33,562 bases of DNA, taken from assembly GCA_021827745.1 (NCBI GenBank), contig JAKAUI010000045.1:1-33562 (forward strand), given 5' to 3'. Below are positions 7,267-17,212 of this stretch, one piece after another (position 1 is the stretch's first letter; the number at the start of each line of letters is the position of its first letter). The stretch comes from Bacillota bacterium. GTDB lineage: Bacteria > Bacillota > Sulfobacillia > JAJZYS01 > JAJZLH01. The position numbers and the translations under genes were made by a program. The notes under the pieces were generated by a model. It was not told the origin of the DNA. It made no database searches and worked only from the letters and a program-made list of their open reading frames with translations.

Positions 7267-9897
7267 CTACCTGGCGAGATGCGGGCGAAGGGCTTCGAGC
7301 AGGCTGTCCACCGCCGCACCGATGCCGTCCGGCCGCTGCCCAGACCCCTGGGCCCAATCCAGCCTTCCACCTCCGTGACCCTCCACCTGCCTGCCGAGCA
7401 CGGCAATCAGTTGCCGAGCGTCGAGGCCGCGCTCCTGGGCGTCTGGGCCGAGGGCGACCACCATGGGGGCCTTTTGCTGATCGTTGGACAAAAGGGCCAG
7501 CACGCCGCCCAGCTTGGCCTCCTGCCAGCGCCCGGCCAGCCACCTCAGGTCGTCAAGAGAACAGCCTGAGACCGCCGCCACCATCACCTCAAGATCGCCG
7601 ACCCGCCGGATCTTGCCCTTGAGCTCGGCCCACTGCGACTCGAGCTCCTGGCGCCGACTGCGGCCCGCCGCCTCCGCCGCAGAGAGAGCCTGATCGACGA
7701 GCCCCTTTACCCGCCCGAGAATCTGATCGTCGGGAACCTTCAGGGTCTGGGCCATGGCGTCGACCAGGAGATCGCGCTCACGAAGCCTGGTCAGCGCTTC
7801 CCAGCCGGTGATGGCCGTGATCCGGCGCACCCCGGAGGCGACCGATCCCTCGGCCACCAGCCGAAAGAGCCCGATCTCTCCGGTGCGGCGCACATGGGTG
7901 CCGCCGCAGAGCTCCCGAGAGCAGTTCTCGACTTCGACCATCCGCACCTGATCGCCGTACTTCTCTTCGAACAGGGCCATCGCCCCCAGAGCCTGCGCCT
8001 CCGAGCGCGCCAGGATCCTGACCTTGACCGTGCGGTCGTCCAGGATCCAGCCGTTGATCAGTCTCTCGATTTGCGCGAGCTGCTCCGGTTCCGGCTGTGA
8101 GAAGTGCGTGAAGTCAAAACGCAGGCGCCTTGGGTCCACGACTGAGCCAGCCTGATGCACATGGTCTCCCAAGACCTGGCGCAGGGCCTGGTGCAGGAGA
8201 TGGGTGGCGGTGTGGTTGCGCTCAGTCGCCCGTCTCATCTCGACATCGACCGTCAGGTGCAGCATGTCGCCCACCGCAAGCTCGCCGTCTTCCACCTGGA
8301 TCAGGTGAGCTGTGCGCTCGCCGGCCAACCGCCTCGTGTCCACCACCCGCGCCCGGCCGCTGACCGAACTGATGGCGCCGACGTCGCCAACCTGGCCGCC
8401 GCCTGCGGCGTAGAAGGGGGTAGCGGCCGTGACCGCCACTGCAAGCGGCCCCTCGCCGACGGCCGCGACCTGCTTCCCGTCTGCCAAAAGGGCCAGGGCC
8501 GGCGCATCTGCGCTCAGCTGGTCGTATCCCAGAAACTCGGTGGCCGCGATCTGGTCGGTTGCAGCCGCCCACCGCGCCTCGTCGCCCCCGGACACGCTGC
8601 GGGCGGCCCGAGCCTGACTCCTTTGCTCGGCCATCAGCCGGTCAAAGCCTGCTCGGTCCACTGTCACGCCTGCCGCCTCGCTCAGCTCCTCGGTCAGTTC
8701 GATCGGAAAGCCGTAGCTGTCGTAGAGCAAAAAGGCCTGGCCTCCGGTCAGGGTGCCGTCGCGCACAGAGGCAAGCTCGCGGGCGAGCAGCCGATTGCCG
8801 TCCTCAAGGGTGCGGGCAAATCGCTCCTCCTCGGCGGCCAACACCCCCTCGATCAGGCTGCGCCGCTCGTTCAGCTCTGGCCTTGCCCCGTCCATCGTTT
8901 GCTCCACAACCGGCAGCAGCCTGGGCAGGAAGGGAGAGCTGAGCCCGAGCCCGACCCCCATCTGCACGGCGCGCCGAATCAGCCGTCTCAGCACATAGCC
9001 GCGACCGCCGTTGGCCGGAAGCACGCCATCGGCGATCAAGAACATGCTGGAACGGGCATGGTCCGCCACCACCCGCATCGGAAAGCCCGCCTCGCCGCTG
9101 TCGTAGGGACGATCGGCCAGATCGGCGATCGTCTGAAGGATCGGCACGAACAGGTCTGTCTGCCAGTTGGACGTGACCCCATCCAGCACGGACACCATCC
9201 GCTCGAGTCCCATCCCGGTGTCCACAGACGGTCGGGGCAGCGGTGTCAGCTCGCGGTCCGAGCCGCGGTCGTACTGCATGAACACGAGATTCCACACTTC
9301 AACGAAGCGGTCGCAGGTGCAGGGAAAGTGGCAATCCGGCGAGCAGGCGAGCTCGGGCCCAAGGTCCACGAAGATCTCGCTGTTCGGCCCACAGGGCCCG
9401 GTCTCGGCCATCTCCCAGAAGTTCTCTTTGGCGCCGAAGCGGGCGATCCGCTCCGGTCCGAACCCTGCCACCTTCCGCCACAGCGCGGCCGCCTCGTCGT
9501 CTGACTCGAAGACCGAGGCATAGAGCCGATCCTTGGCAATGGCCAGGTCGCGGGTCAAAAACGTCCAGGCGAAATCGATCGCCTCTGGCTTGAAGTAGTC
9601 TCCGAAGCTGAAGTTGCCGAGCATCTCGAAGTAGACATGGTGGCGGGGCGTGTGGCCGACCTCGCTCAGGTCGTTGTGCTTGCCGCCGGCCCGCACGCAC
9701 TTTTGGGCGCTCACCGCCCGCTTGTAGGGACGCTTCTCCAGTCCCAGAAAGACGTTCTTGAACTGCACCATGCCCGAGTTGGTGAACAAGAGCGTGGGAT
9801 CGCCCTGCGGCACGAGAGATGCGCTCGCCACCTCCTGGTGGCCAAGCTGTTGAAAGTAGGAGGCATAGGCTCGTCTAAGGTCGCCGGACGTACTCAT
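7267..9897 (-). CDS. alaS: Alanyl-tRNA synthetase
   Basis: 876 aa full-length AlaRS: LFTNSGMVQFKNVFLG, KHNDLSEVGHTPRHHVYFEMLGNFSFGDYFK, ERNHTATHLLHQALRQVLGDHVHQAGS, ELCGGTHVRRTGEIG. Confidence 0.98.
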   Translation of the reverse strand: MSTSGDLRRAYASYFQQLGHQEVASASLVPQGDPTLLFTNSGMVQFKNVFLGLEKRPYKRAVSAQKCVRAGGKHNDLSEVGHTPRHHVYFEMLGNFSFGDYFKPEAIDFAWTFLTRDLAIAKDRLYASVFESDDEAAALWRKVAGFGPERIARFGAKENFWEMAETGPCGPNSEIFVDLGPELACSPDCHFPCTCDRFVEVWNLVFMQYDRGSDRELTPLPRPSVDTGMGLERMVSVLDGVTSNWQTDLFVPILQTIADLADRPYDSGEAGFPMRVVADHARSSMFLIADGVLPANGGRGYVLRRLIRRAVQMGVGLGLSSPFLPRLLPVVEQTMDGARPELNERRSLIEGVLAAEEERFARTLEDGNRLLARELASVRDGTLTGGQAFLLYDSYGFPIELTEELSEAAGVTVDRAGFDRLMAEQRSQARAARSVSGGDEARWAAATDQIAATEFLGYDQLSADAPALALLADGKQVAAVGEGPLAVAVTAATPFYAAGGGQVGDVGAISSVSGRARVVDTRRLAGERTAHLIQVEDGELAVGDMLHLTVDVEMRRATERNHTATHLLHQALRQVLGDHVHQAGSVVDPRRLRFDFTHFSQPEPEQLAQIERLINGWILDDRTVKVRILARSEAQALGAMALFEEKYGDQVRMVEVENCSRELCGGTHVRRTGEIGLFRLVAEGSVASGVRRITAITGWEALTRLRERDLLVDAMAQTLKVPDDQILGRVKGLVDQALSAAEAAGRSRRQELESQWAELKGKIRRVGDLEVMVAAVSGCSLDDLRWLAGRWQEAKLGGVLALLSNDQQKAPMVVALGPDAQERGLDARQLIAVLGRQVEGHGGGRLDWAQGSGQRPDGIGAAVDSLLEALRPHLAR

Positions 9898-9933
9898 GTG
9901 GGCCCCCCTGGCAAGATCGTGTCTGGTGGCATC

Positions 9934-11055
9934 TTAGCAGGTCGCCTGGCCGACGCCGAGTAGCGGCGTCTCGGCCGCCTCCAGGTCGGTCAGCACCCGG
10001 GTGATGGTGCCGCCGCCCAGGCAGCTGTCGCCCTGGTAGAAGACGGCGGCCTGGCCGGGCGTGATCGCCCGGATCGGAGACGCCATCGCCACCTCGGCCC
10101 GCCGCTCCGGGCCGGGCGTGATCAGCCCCTGCGCGGCGACGGCGTGCGAGCGCACCATCACGTCGGCCAAAAAGGGGCGATCCGGTGTGATGCCTGCCAC
10201 ATAGCTGACCTGCTCCAGGGCAAAGCGGTGGTGGAAGAGCTCTTCCTCCTGCCCCACCACCACCTGGTGCTGCTCGGGGCGCAGCGCCACCACGTACAGC
10301 GGCTCCTGGTGCGGGATCGAAATCCCCTTGCGCTGACCGACCGTGAAGTGCGAGACCGGCGGGGCCGGACCGAGGTCGACACCGTTTCGGTCGACGAAGC
10401 GGGCCGGCGGTGCAGAAGCGTCCTTCAGCTGTCTGCGGTAGTCGTCCGGCACAAAGCAGATGTCCTGGGAGTCCGGCTTGTCGGCCGTGATCAGACCCAG
10501 GTCGCGGGCACGCTGGCGAATGGCTGGCTTGTCGAACTCGCCGCAGGGAAAGGCGACCTGGGCGAGCTCGTCCTGGCCCAGCTGGTAGAGCACGTAGCTC
10601 TGGTCCTTGTCCTGGCTCCTCGCCCGGAGCAGGCGACGGCCGCTGGCCGTAGAGGCCACCCGGGCGTAGTGGCCAGTCGCCAGCGTGTCGGCTCCGAGCT
10701 CTCTTGCCCGCTTCAGCAGCACGTCGAACTTGACGCCGTGGTTGCAGCTGATGCAGGGATTGGGGGTGCGCCCGAGCTCATAGCTCTTGAAAAACGGGTC
10801 GATCACCTGCTCCTGAAACCGCTGGCGCAGGTTCAAGACGTAGTGGCGAATGCCCAGCCGGTCTGCCACCGCACGGGCGTCTTCCACGGCGGCAAGAGAG
10901 CAGCATCCGGCGTGGCGGGACTGAGCGAGCGCTGACATCTCCGGCCAGATCTCCATGGTGACGCCGATCACTTCATAGCCCTGCTCGACCATCAGAGCAG
11001 CGGCCACCGAAGAGTCGACCCCACCGGACATGGCCACTACGGCCCGCTGGTTCAT
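9934..11055 (-). CDS. mnmA: tRNA-specific 2-thiouridylase MnmA
   Basis: MNQRAVVAMSGGVDSSVAAALM; GRTPNPCISCNHGVKF; ATGHYAR; KPDSQDICFVP. Start trimmed to ATG 11055 (ATGA overlap with iscS stop); the longer listed ORF is spurious extension. Confidence 0.95.
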   Translation of the reverse strand: MNQRAVVAMSGGVDSSVAAALMVEQGYEVIGVTMEIWPEMSALAQSRHAGCCSLAAVEDARAVADRLGIRHYVLNLRQRFQEQVIDPFFKSYELGRTPNPCISCNHGVKFDVLLKRARELGADTLATGHYARVASTASGRRLLRARSQDKDQSYVLYQLGQDELAQVAFPCGEFDKPAIRQRARDLGLITADKPDSQDICFVPDDYRRQLKDASAPPARFVDRNGVDLGPAPPVSHFTVGQRKGISIPHQEPLYVVALRPEQHQVVVGQEEELFHHRFALEQVSYVAGITPDRPFLADVMVRSHAVAAQGLITPGPERRAEVAMASPIRAITPGQAAVFYQGDSCLGGGTITRVLTDLEAAETPLLGVGQATC

Positions 11056-12212
11056 CGTGCCGCCTCCCCGCTTGGCCCAGTGAGCCGGCGCAGGCGGTCC
11101 ACCACCTGGCCAGTAGCCAAGACGGCCGCCGCAACGTCCTTCGCCGTCGACGCCACGCCCAGCGAAAAGCGCACCGCCCCGGATGCCTGCGCGCGGTCCA
11201 GACCCATCGCCATCAGGACGTGCGACGGATCGAGCGAACCAGACGTGCAGGCCGATCCAGAAGAGGCGGCCACATCGGCCAGGTCGAGATTGAGCAAGAG
11301 CGCCTCGCCGTCGACGCCCGAAAAGCGGACATTGACGATGTGGCCGACCTTGTCGGCCCCCTCGCCATGAAAGTTCGCCCCAGAGATGGCTGCAAGCCCC
11401 GTTCGGAGCTGTCTTCCCAGGTCTTCCAGCTTGCGCTGGCGGTCGGCCTGCTCTAGCCGCCACAGCTCGGCGGCCCGGCCGAAGCCGACGATGCCGGCCA
11501 CGTTTTCGGTCCCTGCCCGCCGGCTGCGCTCCTGGGCGCCTCCGACCAGGAGCGGGTCGATCGGCACGCCCGCCCGCACCACGAGCGCTCCCACACCCTT
11601 GGGGCCGCTTAGCTTGTGCGCCGACAGGCTGAGCGCAGCCGCACCGAGCTCAGAGAAGGAAATGGACAGGTGGCCTGCGGCCTGCACGGCGTCGGTGTGA
11701 AACAGGATCTGACGCTGGCCCAGGGCAGCGGCCAGCTCGGAGATCGGCTGCACGACGCCGGTCTCGTTGTTCACCCACATCACCGAGACGAGCCGGGTGC
11801 CGGGCCGCAAGGCGGCCAGCACCGAGTCAACCTCGATCCGGCCGGATGAGTTGGGGGCGACGAGTGACACCTCGGCGCCCAGGCGTTCCAGGCGGTCCGC
11901 GGCGTGCAGCACGGCGTGGTGCTCGATGGCTGAGATGACGATGTGGGCGCCCTTCAGGCCCTTGGCCTCGGTCAGGCCGAACAGCGCCAGGTTGTCCGCC
12001 TCGGTGCCGCTGCCGGTGAAGATCACATCTGGCGCCTTGGCTCCGACCAGTTCGGCCACCTGGCGGCGGGCGGCCTCCACCGCCCGCTTCGCCTCCTGAC
12101 CGGCCCGATGGATGCTGGAGGGGTTGCCAAAGGCACCGTCCAGGAAAGGCAGCATGGCCTCCCTGACCCGGGGGTCAAGCGGCGTGGTGGCGGCATGGTC
12201 CAGGTAGTGCAC
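11052..12212 (-). CDS. iscS: Cysteine desulfurase (IscS/NifS family)
   Basis: HYLDHAATTPLDPRVREAML, SGTEADNLALFGL, SLSAHKLSGPKGVGALVVR, SSGSACTSGSLDPSHVLMAMG. Start GTG 12212 with GAGGA RBS. Confidence 0.93.
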   Translation of the reverse strand: MHYLDHAATTPLDPRVREAMLPFLDGAFGNPSSIHRAGQEAKRAVEAARRQVAELVGAKAPDVIFTGSGTEADNLALFGLTEAKGLKGAHIVISAIEHHAVLHAADRLERLGAEVSLVAPNSSGRIEVDSVLAALRPGTRLVSVMWVNNETGVVQPISELAAALGQRQILFHTDAVQAAGHLSISFSELGAAALSLSAHKLSGPKGVGALVVRAGVPIDPLLVGGAQERSRRAGTENVAGIVGFGRAAELWRLEQADRQRKLEDLGRQLRTGLAAISGANFHGEGADKVGHIVNVRFSGVDGEALLLNLDLADVAASSGSACTSGSLDPSHVLMAMGLDRAQASGAVRFSLGVASTAKDVAAAVLATGQVVDRLRRLTGPSGEAAR

Positions 12213-12223
12213 GAGCGTCCTCC

Positions 12224-12637
12224 TCAGATTCGGTAGGCTGGCTCGGAGCGTGCCTGATGCACCAGCTCTGCGATCGTCACATCGGCCAGCGCTGTGGCCA
12301 TCGCCGTCTCCAGCCGCCGCCACAGGCTGTGCTCCAGGCAGTCCGGGTCCCGCCCGCCGCAGCTGCAGCTGGCGATCTTCAGCGGCCCTTCCAGCGCCGT
12401 TACGACCTCCAGGGCGGTGACTCGGTCTGCCGCCTTGGCCATCACATAGCCGCCCTGGTTGCCGCGCACCGAGCGCAGGATCCCGGCCTTCCGCAAGGGC
12501 CCGACCAACTGTTCCAGATAGGCCTCAGGCAGCCGCTGGCGATCGGCGATCGCCCGGATCGAGACCGGGTGCTGCAGACCATGGCGGGCCACATCCACCA
12601 CGGCCTGCACCCCGTATCGGCTCTTGGTCGATATCAT
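12224..12637 (-). CDS. Rrf2 family transcriptional regulator (IscR/CymR-like)
   Basis: MISTKSRYGVQAVVDVARHG, VSIRAIADRQRLPEAYLEQLVGPLRKAGILRSVRGNQGGY; cysteines C-x-C-x6-C. Operonic with iscS-mnmA. Confidence 0.92.
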   Translation of the reverse strand: MISTKSRYGVQAVVDVARHGLQHPVSIRAIADRQRLPEAYLEQLVGPLRKAGILRSVRGNQGGYVMAKAADRVTALEVVTALEGPLKIASCSCGGRDPDCLEHSLWRRLETAMATALADVTIAELVHQARSEPAYRI

Positions 12638-12672
12638 CGGCCGCCTCCATATCCGATCATCTCACTCAGATA

Positions 12673-12701
12673 ACCGTAGAGGGCGACTGTCCCGGTGTCA
12701 A
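12673..12701 (-). promoter_or_regulatory. Putative promoter for Rrf2-iscS-mnmA operon
   Basis: Minus strand TTGACA (12701-12696), 17 nt, TACGGT (12678-12673). Strong -35, weak -10. Confidence 0.45.
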
Positions 12702-12902
12702 GGTCCCAGAGCTGATCGCTCAACCCTCCCCAAAGAGTGGAGCCATTTTCTGATCCGTCGTCGCGTCCGGCACGAGGGGCCATCTCGCTTCTCAGTGTGC
12801 TGCATCGCGCCGCGGCCTAGGCATGGTCTCACAGCCAGATCTGTATCATCATGGCATGTATTGAGGTGGTGACCCAGGTGCGCTGAGAAGGAGGGGCGGC
12901 TC

Positions 12903-13175
12903 GTGGATCTCGGCAAGGTGCAGGCTCGTGGGCAGGTCACGATTCCGCAAGACGTGCGGCGGGCTGCCGGCATCGCACCTGGGGACGTGCTCCTCTTTGC
13001 AGTGCCTGCGCCAGGATCGTTGACGCTGACCTTGCTCCGTCGGCACACCTCCATGCACGAGGTGATTGCCCGCTTCGGCGTCCGAGGATCGCTGGACCCG
13101 AGAGCCTGGGGCGCGATTGGCGACGACATCGGCTTGGAGGTCCTGGGGCCAGACGGCCGACTCCCTGCCCTCTGA
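12903..13175 (+). CDS. AbrB/MazE/SpoVT-like DNA-binding protein
   Basis: DLGKVQARGQVTIPQDVRRAAGIAPGDVLLFAV is a swapped-hairpin AbrB motif; GAAGGAGGGG RBS before GTG. Confidence 0.85.
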   Translation: MDLGKVQARGQVTIPQDVRRAAGIAPGDVLLFAVPAPGSLTLTLLRRHTSMHEVIARFGVRGSLDPRAWGAIGDDIGLEVLGPDGRLPAL

Positions 13176-13188
13176 TGCCAACCTTCGC

Positions 13189-14505
13189 TCAGGGCAGCTT
13201 GGTCGGCCCCGGCTTCCGTCGGTTGAGCTCTGGCTCTTGGCCGCTCGTCGCTGGTCTGTACAGCGCAGATCTCGGCACACCCTCCGGCCAGTAGTTCTGG
13301 TCCACCCAGTGGCCAGGAAAGCCATGCGGGTAGCGGTAGTCGTCGGCGTCGGCGTCCCTCTTCGCCTGACCGCTCAGGTTCCTGAGGTGGGCCGGCACGG
13401 TCAGGCGGCCGTACGCCTCCACCACCTTGCGGGCCGCGCCGAGGGTCATGGCCGCCGAGTTGGACTTGGGTGCGAGCGCCAGACGCATGGTGGCGGCGGC
13501 AAGCAGCAGGGCCCCCTCCGGCATTCCGATCAGCTCCAGCCCCTGCACTGCCGCCATGGCGTAGGGCAGGGCGTCGGGGTCAGCCAGGCCGATGTCCTCG
13601 ACGGCCAAGATGGCCAAACGGCGGCCGATGAAGCGCGGCTCTTCGCCCAGCTCCAGCATCTTGGCCAGCCAGACCATGGCCGCGTCCGGGTCGGATCCGC
13701 GCACGCTCTTGATGAAGGCGGAGATGGTGTGATAGTGCTCGTCTCCCGCCTGGTCGTAGGATGCGTAGACTCCTTGGCGGGTGTCTTCCACATCCTGTGC
13801 CGACACCGTATCGCCGCCAGCGGCGTGGCGCCGCGTCGCCGCCGCCTCCAACAGGTTGAGCGCCACCCGGGCATCCCCGCCGCACAGGCGGACCAATACC
13901 GTCCTGGCAGAAGGCTCCAGTGCCAGCTTCCAAGCGCCCAGACCGTGTCCTTCGTCCGTAAGCGCCCGGTCGACGATGGTCGCGATCTCCGCTTCGGAGA
14001 GCGGCACAAAGGCCACGGTCCGCACCCGGCTGAGCAGGGCTCGGCTGATGTCGAAGAAGGGGTTCCCGGCGGTGGTTCCGATCAGGACCACGCTGCCGTC
14101 CTCCACGTCCGGCAGCAGCACCTCCTGCTGGGCCCGGTTCAGACGGTGGATCTCGTCTAAGAACAAGATGGTGGTCTTGCCTTCGACCGAAAGCCGCTGC
14201 CGAGACTCAGCCAGCACCTGGCGCAGGTCCTGAACGGTGGCCGTGACCGCGTTCATCCCAACCCAGGCCGACTGTGACTCGACGGCCAAGATCCTGGCCA
14301 ATGTCGTCTTCCCGGTGCCAGACGGTCCGTACAGCACCATTGAGGGCAGATGGCCTGCGGCCAGCGCCGCCTTCAGCCAGCCGGACTCGGCCAAGAGGTC
14401 GCCCAATCCCACGATGTCTTTCAGCTGGGTCGGACGCATCCGAGCGGCCAGCGGCCGCTTGCCCTCTCCCTCGCTGAACAGCCCGCCGGCAGGCGGTCTA
14501 GCCAT
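13189..14505 (-). CDS. rarA: Replication-associated recombination protein A (MgsA/RarA AAA ATPase)
   Basis: RPTQLKDIVGLGDLL, MVLYGPSGTGKTTLARILA, FLDEIHRLNRAQQEVLLPDVEDGSVVLIGTTAGNPFF; RarA C-terminal domain SGQAKRDADADDYRYPHGFPGHWVDQNYWPEG. Start trimmed to ATG 14505. Confidence 0.95.
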   Translation of the reverse strand: MARPPAGGLFSEGEGKRPLAARMRPTQLKDIVGLGDLLAESGWLKAALAAGHLPSMVLYGPSGTGKTTLARILAVESQSAWVGMNAVTATVQDLRQVLAESRQRLSVEGKTTILFLDEIHRLNRAQQEVLLPDVEDGSVVLIGTTAGNPFFDISRALLSRVRTVAFVPLSEAEIATIVDRALTDEGHGLGAWKLALEPSARTVLVRLCGGDARVALNLLEAAATRRHAAGGDTVSAQDVEDTRQGVYASYDQAGDEHYHTISAFIKSVRGSDPDAAMVWLAKMLELGEEPRFIGRRLAILAVEDIGLADPDALPYAMAAVQGLELIGMPEGALLLAAATMRLALAPKSNSAAMTLGAARKVVEAYGRLTVPAHLRNLSGQAKRDADADDYRYPHGFPGHWVDQNYWPEGVPRSALYRPATSGQEPELNRRKPGPTKLP

Positions 14506-15037
14506 CGCCCAGCTGGCTGTAGGCCTGCTGCACCTGGTCCAGGCTCTCCTCCAGCTCCTGGCGCTCCTGCGCTCCGTCCAGGTTGACCCGCACGTTCTCC
14601 TCGGCCACGGCGAAGGCGGCGTCGAGCAGGACCAGGCCAGCCCGCCAGTCCGAGAGGGCGCTCTTCGGGCACAGGTCGCGGCTGGCCACAAGATCTGCCT
14701 TGGCATCGACCATGCGCCCCATCATCCGCAGCGGGGAGCGGGCCGCCTGGTGCAGGGCCTCTGCGATCGCCTGCTTCCGGCTTGCGTCGTCTTTAGGCAG
14801 TCGATAGGCGGCCAGCACCGCCAAGAAGCTCTCGGCATCCTGAGCCGCGGCGGCCTGAAACCAGCGCCGATGGTCGGTCAGGATGGCCCCGAGCGGAGCG
14901 TCGATGCCCTGCTTCTTGGCGCCGAGGCCAACCACCATCTCGCCCAGCGCCACCGCCAGGGCGGCGGCGTAGCAGGCGGCAGAGCCGCCGCCCGGCACCG
15001 GCGTCGCAGCGGCCAGCTGGTCTAGGAAATCGTCCAT
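14498..15037 (-). CDS. Formimidoyltetrahydrofolate cyclodeaminase / FTCD-C (FchA) family protein
   Basis: MDDFLDQLAAATPVPGGGSAACYAAALAVALGEMVVGL. Confidence 0.92.
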   Translation of the reverse strand: MDDFLDQLAAATPVPGGGSAACYAAALAVALGEMVVGLGAKKQGIDAPLGAILTDHRRWFQAAAAQDAESFLAVLAAYRLPKDDASRKQAIAEALHQAARSPLRMMGRMVDAKADLVASRDLCPKSALSDWRAGLVLLDAAFAVAEENVRVNLDGAQERQELEESLDQVQQAYSQLGDG

Positions 15038-16302
15038 GTCGCCACCTCCTCTGTCGGTCTCCCCTGCCCGATCAGCACCCGCCCGCTCTCCACGACCGCC
15101 CAGGCCAAGGGGGCTCCCGGCCGGTATACGAGATCTCTGACGTCTTCGCCGGAGAGGACGAACAGGGAGCAGCGCTTGCCGACGGTCAGGCTGCCCAAGG
15201 ACAGCGCCTCTCCGATCACGTGGGCGGCGTTGATGGTGGCCATGGTCAGCGCCTCCGCCACCGTGAACCGGTTTTGGTGAAAGGCCAGGGCGACCATCAT
15301 CGCCATCGAGCGAAAGGGGGAGCTTCCGGGATTGCAGTCGGTGGCCAGGGCGGCGATCAGACCGGCCTGACGGACCCGTTCGGCCGCAAGCGGCGCCCGG
15401 TGCAGGAAAAACGACGTGCCGGGCAGCACCACCGCCGTCACACCCGCTCGGGCCATTTCAGCCAGTCCCTCGTCCGTGGCGGCGGTCAGGTGGTCGGCGC
15501 TGACGGCGCCGAGTTCGGCCGCCAGTTCGGCGCCGCCGGAGGGGGCGAGCTCATCGGCGTGCAGGCGCACCCTGAGCCCGGCCTGCCGGGCATGCGTGAG
15601 CAGGCGGCGGCCCTCTTCCGGGGTGAACACGCCCTCTTCCACGAACACGTCCGCCGCCTTGGCGAGGCCGGCCTTGGCCGCCCGGGTGGCCGCCTGGTCG
15701 CACTCTTTGAGATAGGCCTCCCGCTCCACGTCAGGCAAGAGGGCGTGGGCCGCCATCAGGGTCGGCACAATCGGGAAGGCGGTCAGCTTCCTGACCTTCT
15801 CGATCACGCCAAGGGCGCGCATCTCCTCTTTGAGGCTCAGGCCATAGCCAGACTTCACCTCAAGCGCCACCGTGCCGCTGGCCACGGCCTCCTTCAGCCT
15901 CTCCAGCAGGCGCGCTGCCAGGGTGTCGTCGTCGGTGGCCCGAAAGTCGCGCATCGACTTCAAGATGCCGCCGCCAGCGGCCAGGATCTCCAGATAGCCC
16001 CTGCCCTGATGGCGCAGCTCCATCTCGTCCATCCGGTCCAGGGCGTAGAGCATGTGGGTGTGCGGGTCGACCAGTCCGGGCAGCACAGCCCGTCCCTGGG
16101 CGTCGATCATGCGGGTGTCCGGTCCGGGTGTGGTCCGCTCCAAGACCTCGGCCGTCGGGCCTAAGTCCACGATCTTGCCGCGGTGGGCGACGATCGCTCC
16201 GTCCGCAATCTCGGACAGCGCTAGCTCTGGGCCGAGCGCCACCGGCCTCTCCGGCGGCGAGATGAGCCGTCCGTGGAACAAGAGCAGGTCAGGATGCTTC
16301 AT
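15022..16302 (-). CDS. hutI: Imidazolonepropionase
   Basis: MKHPDLLLFHGRLI start; LPGLVDPHTHMLY, EVKSGYGLSLKEEMR, LRVRLHADELAPSGGAELAAELGAVSADHL, ALATDCNPGSS. Confidence 0.95.
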   Translation of the reverse strand: MKHPDLLLFHGRLISPPERPVALGPELALSEIADGAIVAHRGKIVDLGPTAEVLERTTPGPDTRMIDAQGRAVLPGLVDPHTHMLYALDRMDEMELRHQGRGYLEILAAGGGILKSMRDFRATDDDTLAARLLERLKEAVASGTVALEVKSGYGLSLKEEMRALGVIEKVRKLTAFPIVPTLMAAHALLPDVEREAYLKECDQAATRAAKAGLAKAADVFVEEGVFTPEEGRRLLTHARQAGLRVRLHADELAPSGGAELAAELGAVSADHLTAATDEGLAEMARAGVTAVVLPGTSFFLHRAPLAAERVRQAGLIAALATDCNPGSSPFRSMAMMVALAFHQNRFTVAEALTMATINAAHVIGEALSLGSLTVGKRCSLFVLSGEDVRDLVYRPGAPLAWAVVESGRVLIGQGRPTEEVATWTIS

Positions 16303-17212
16303 GGTCTCTTTCGGCGAGGACGGAGAGCAGCTTGTTCTCAAGCACCTGAGCGGTGCTGAAGGCTTCGACCTGCAGGGCGTGTCTCGCCACATCGGTCAGG
16401 GCGTTGAGGCCGACCAGGCCGATCACCTCTGACTCCGCCACCCAGACACCGGCGGCCCGGGCCGCCTCGGCCACGAACTCGTAGGCCTGAAAGATCGGTG
16501 TCGTTTCGGTGTCGGTCAAATTCATCGACACCTGCACCCGGCCCCTTGCGCGCATGTCGACGGCCATTGCCCGCACCTTGGGCAGACCGCCGGAGGACTC
16601 GCGCACCGCCTTGGCGATGCTCTTGCCGAGCTCCAGGTCCGTGGTCGCCAGGTTGACGTTGAAGGCGACCAGCGGCTTTCTGGCGCCCACCGCCGTGGCG
16701 CCGGCTGTGGGGTGGACGTCCGGGCCGCCCACGTCCGGCTGCCGTCCCTGCTCATGGATCGCTCCGTCCCTGAGCGCCTCGAAGCCTCCCTTGCGGATGG
16801 CCGGCAGGAGCCGGCGGTTTTGGTCGCGGGCGGCGTCCTCGTACAGATAGGTCGGAATGGCCAACGTGCGCCAGATCTGCTCGGCCAACTCACGGGCCTG
16901 GGCCACCGCCTCGTCTTGGGTCGTGCCGGACAGCGGCACGAACGGAATCACATCGGTCGCACCCATCCTCGGGTGTTCGCCCTGATGACGGGTGAGGTCG
17001 ATCAGCTCGCAGGCGACGGCACAGGCGTCAAGACAGGCCTGGCGCAGGGCGTCCGGCTCCCCCACGGCGGTGACCACCGCCCGGTTGTGGGTGGCGTCCA
17101 TCTCCTGGTCCAGCAAGAACACGTCCGGCCGCCGGAACGAGGCGGCGATGCGCTCCACCACCTCGGGCCGCCGACCCTCAGAAAAGTTGGGAATGGCCTC
17201 CATCAGTCTCAT
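16289..17212 (-). CDS. ftcD: Glutamate formimidoyltransferase
   Basis: MRLMEAIPNFSEGRRPEVVERI, DATHNRAVVTAVGEP, HPRMGATDVIPFVPLSG, AFNVNLATTDLELGKSIAKAVRESSGGLPKVRAM. Confidence 0.95.
   Translation of the reverse strand: MRLMEAIPNFSEGRRPEVVERIAASFRRPDVFLLDQEMDATHNRAVVTAVGEPDALRQACLDACAVACELIDLTRHQGEHPRMGATDVIPFVPLSGTTQDEAVAQARELAEQIWRTLAIPTYLYEDAARDQNRRLLPAIRKGGFEALRDGAIHEQGRQPDVGGPDVHPTAGATAVGARKPLVAFNVNLATTDLELGKSIAKAVRESSGGLPKVRAMAVDMRARGRVQVSMNLTDTETTPIFQAYEFVAEAARAAGVWVAESEVIGLVGLNALTDVARHALQVEAFSTAQVLENKLLSVLAERDHEAS

Noticed and set aside
8155-9504. 449-aa plus-strand ORF opposite alaS
   Set aside because: Shadow of alaS; no domain signature.
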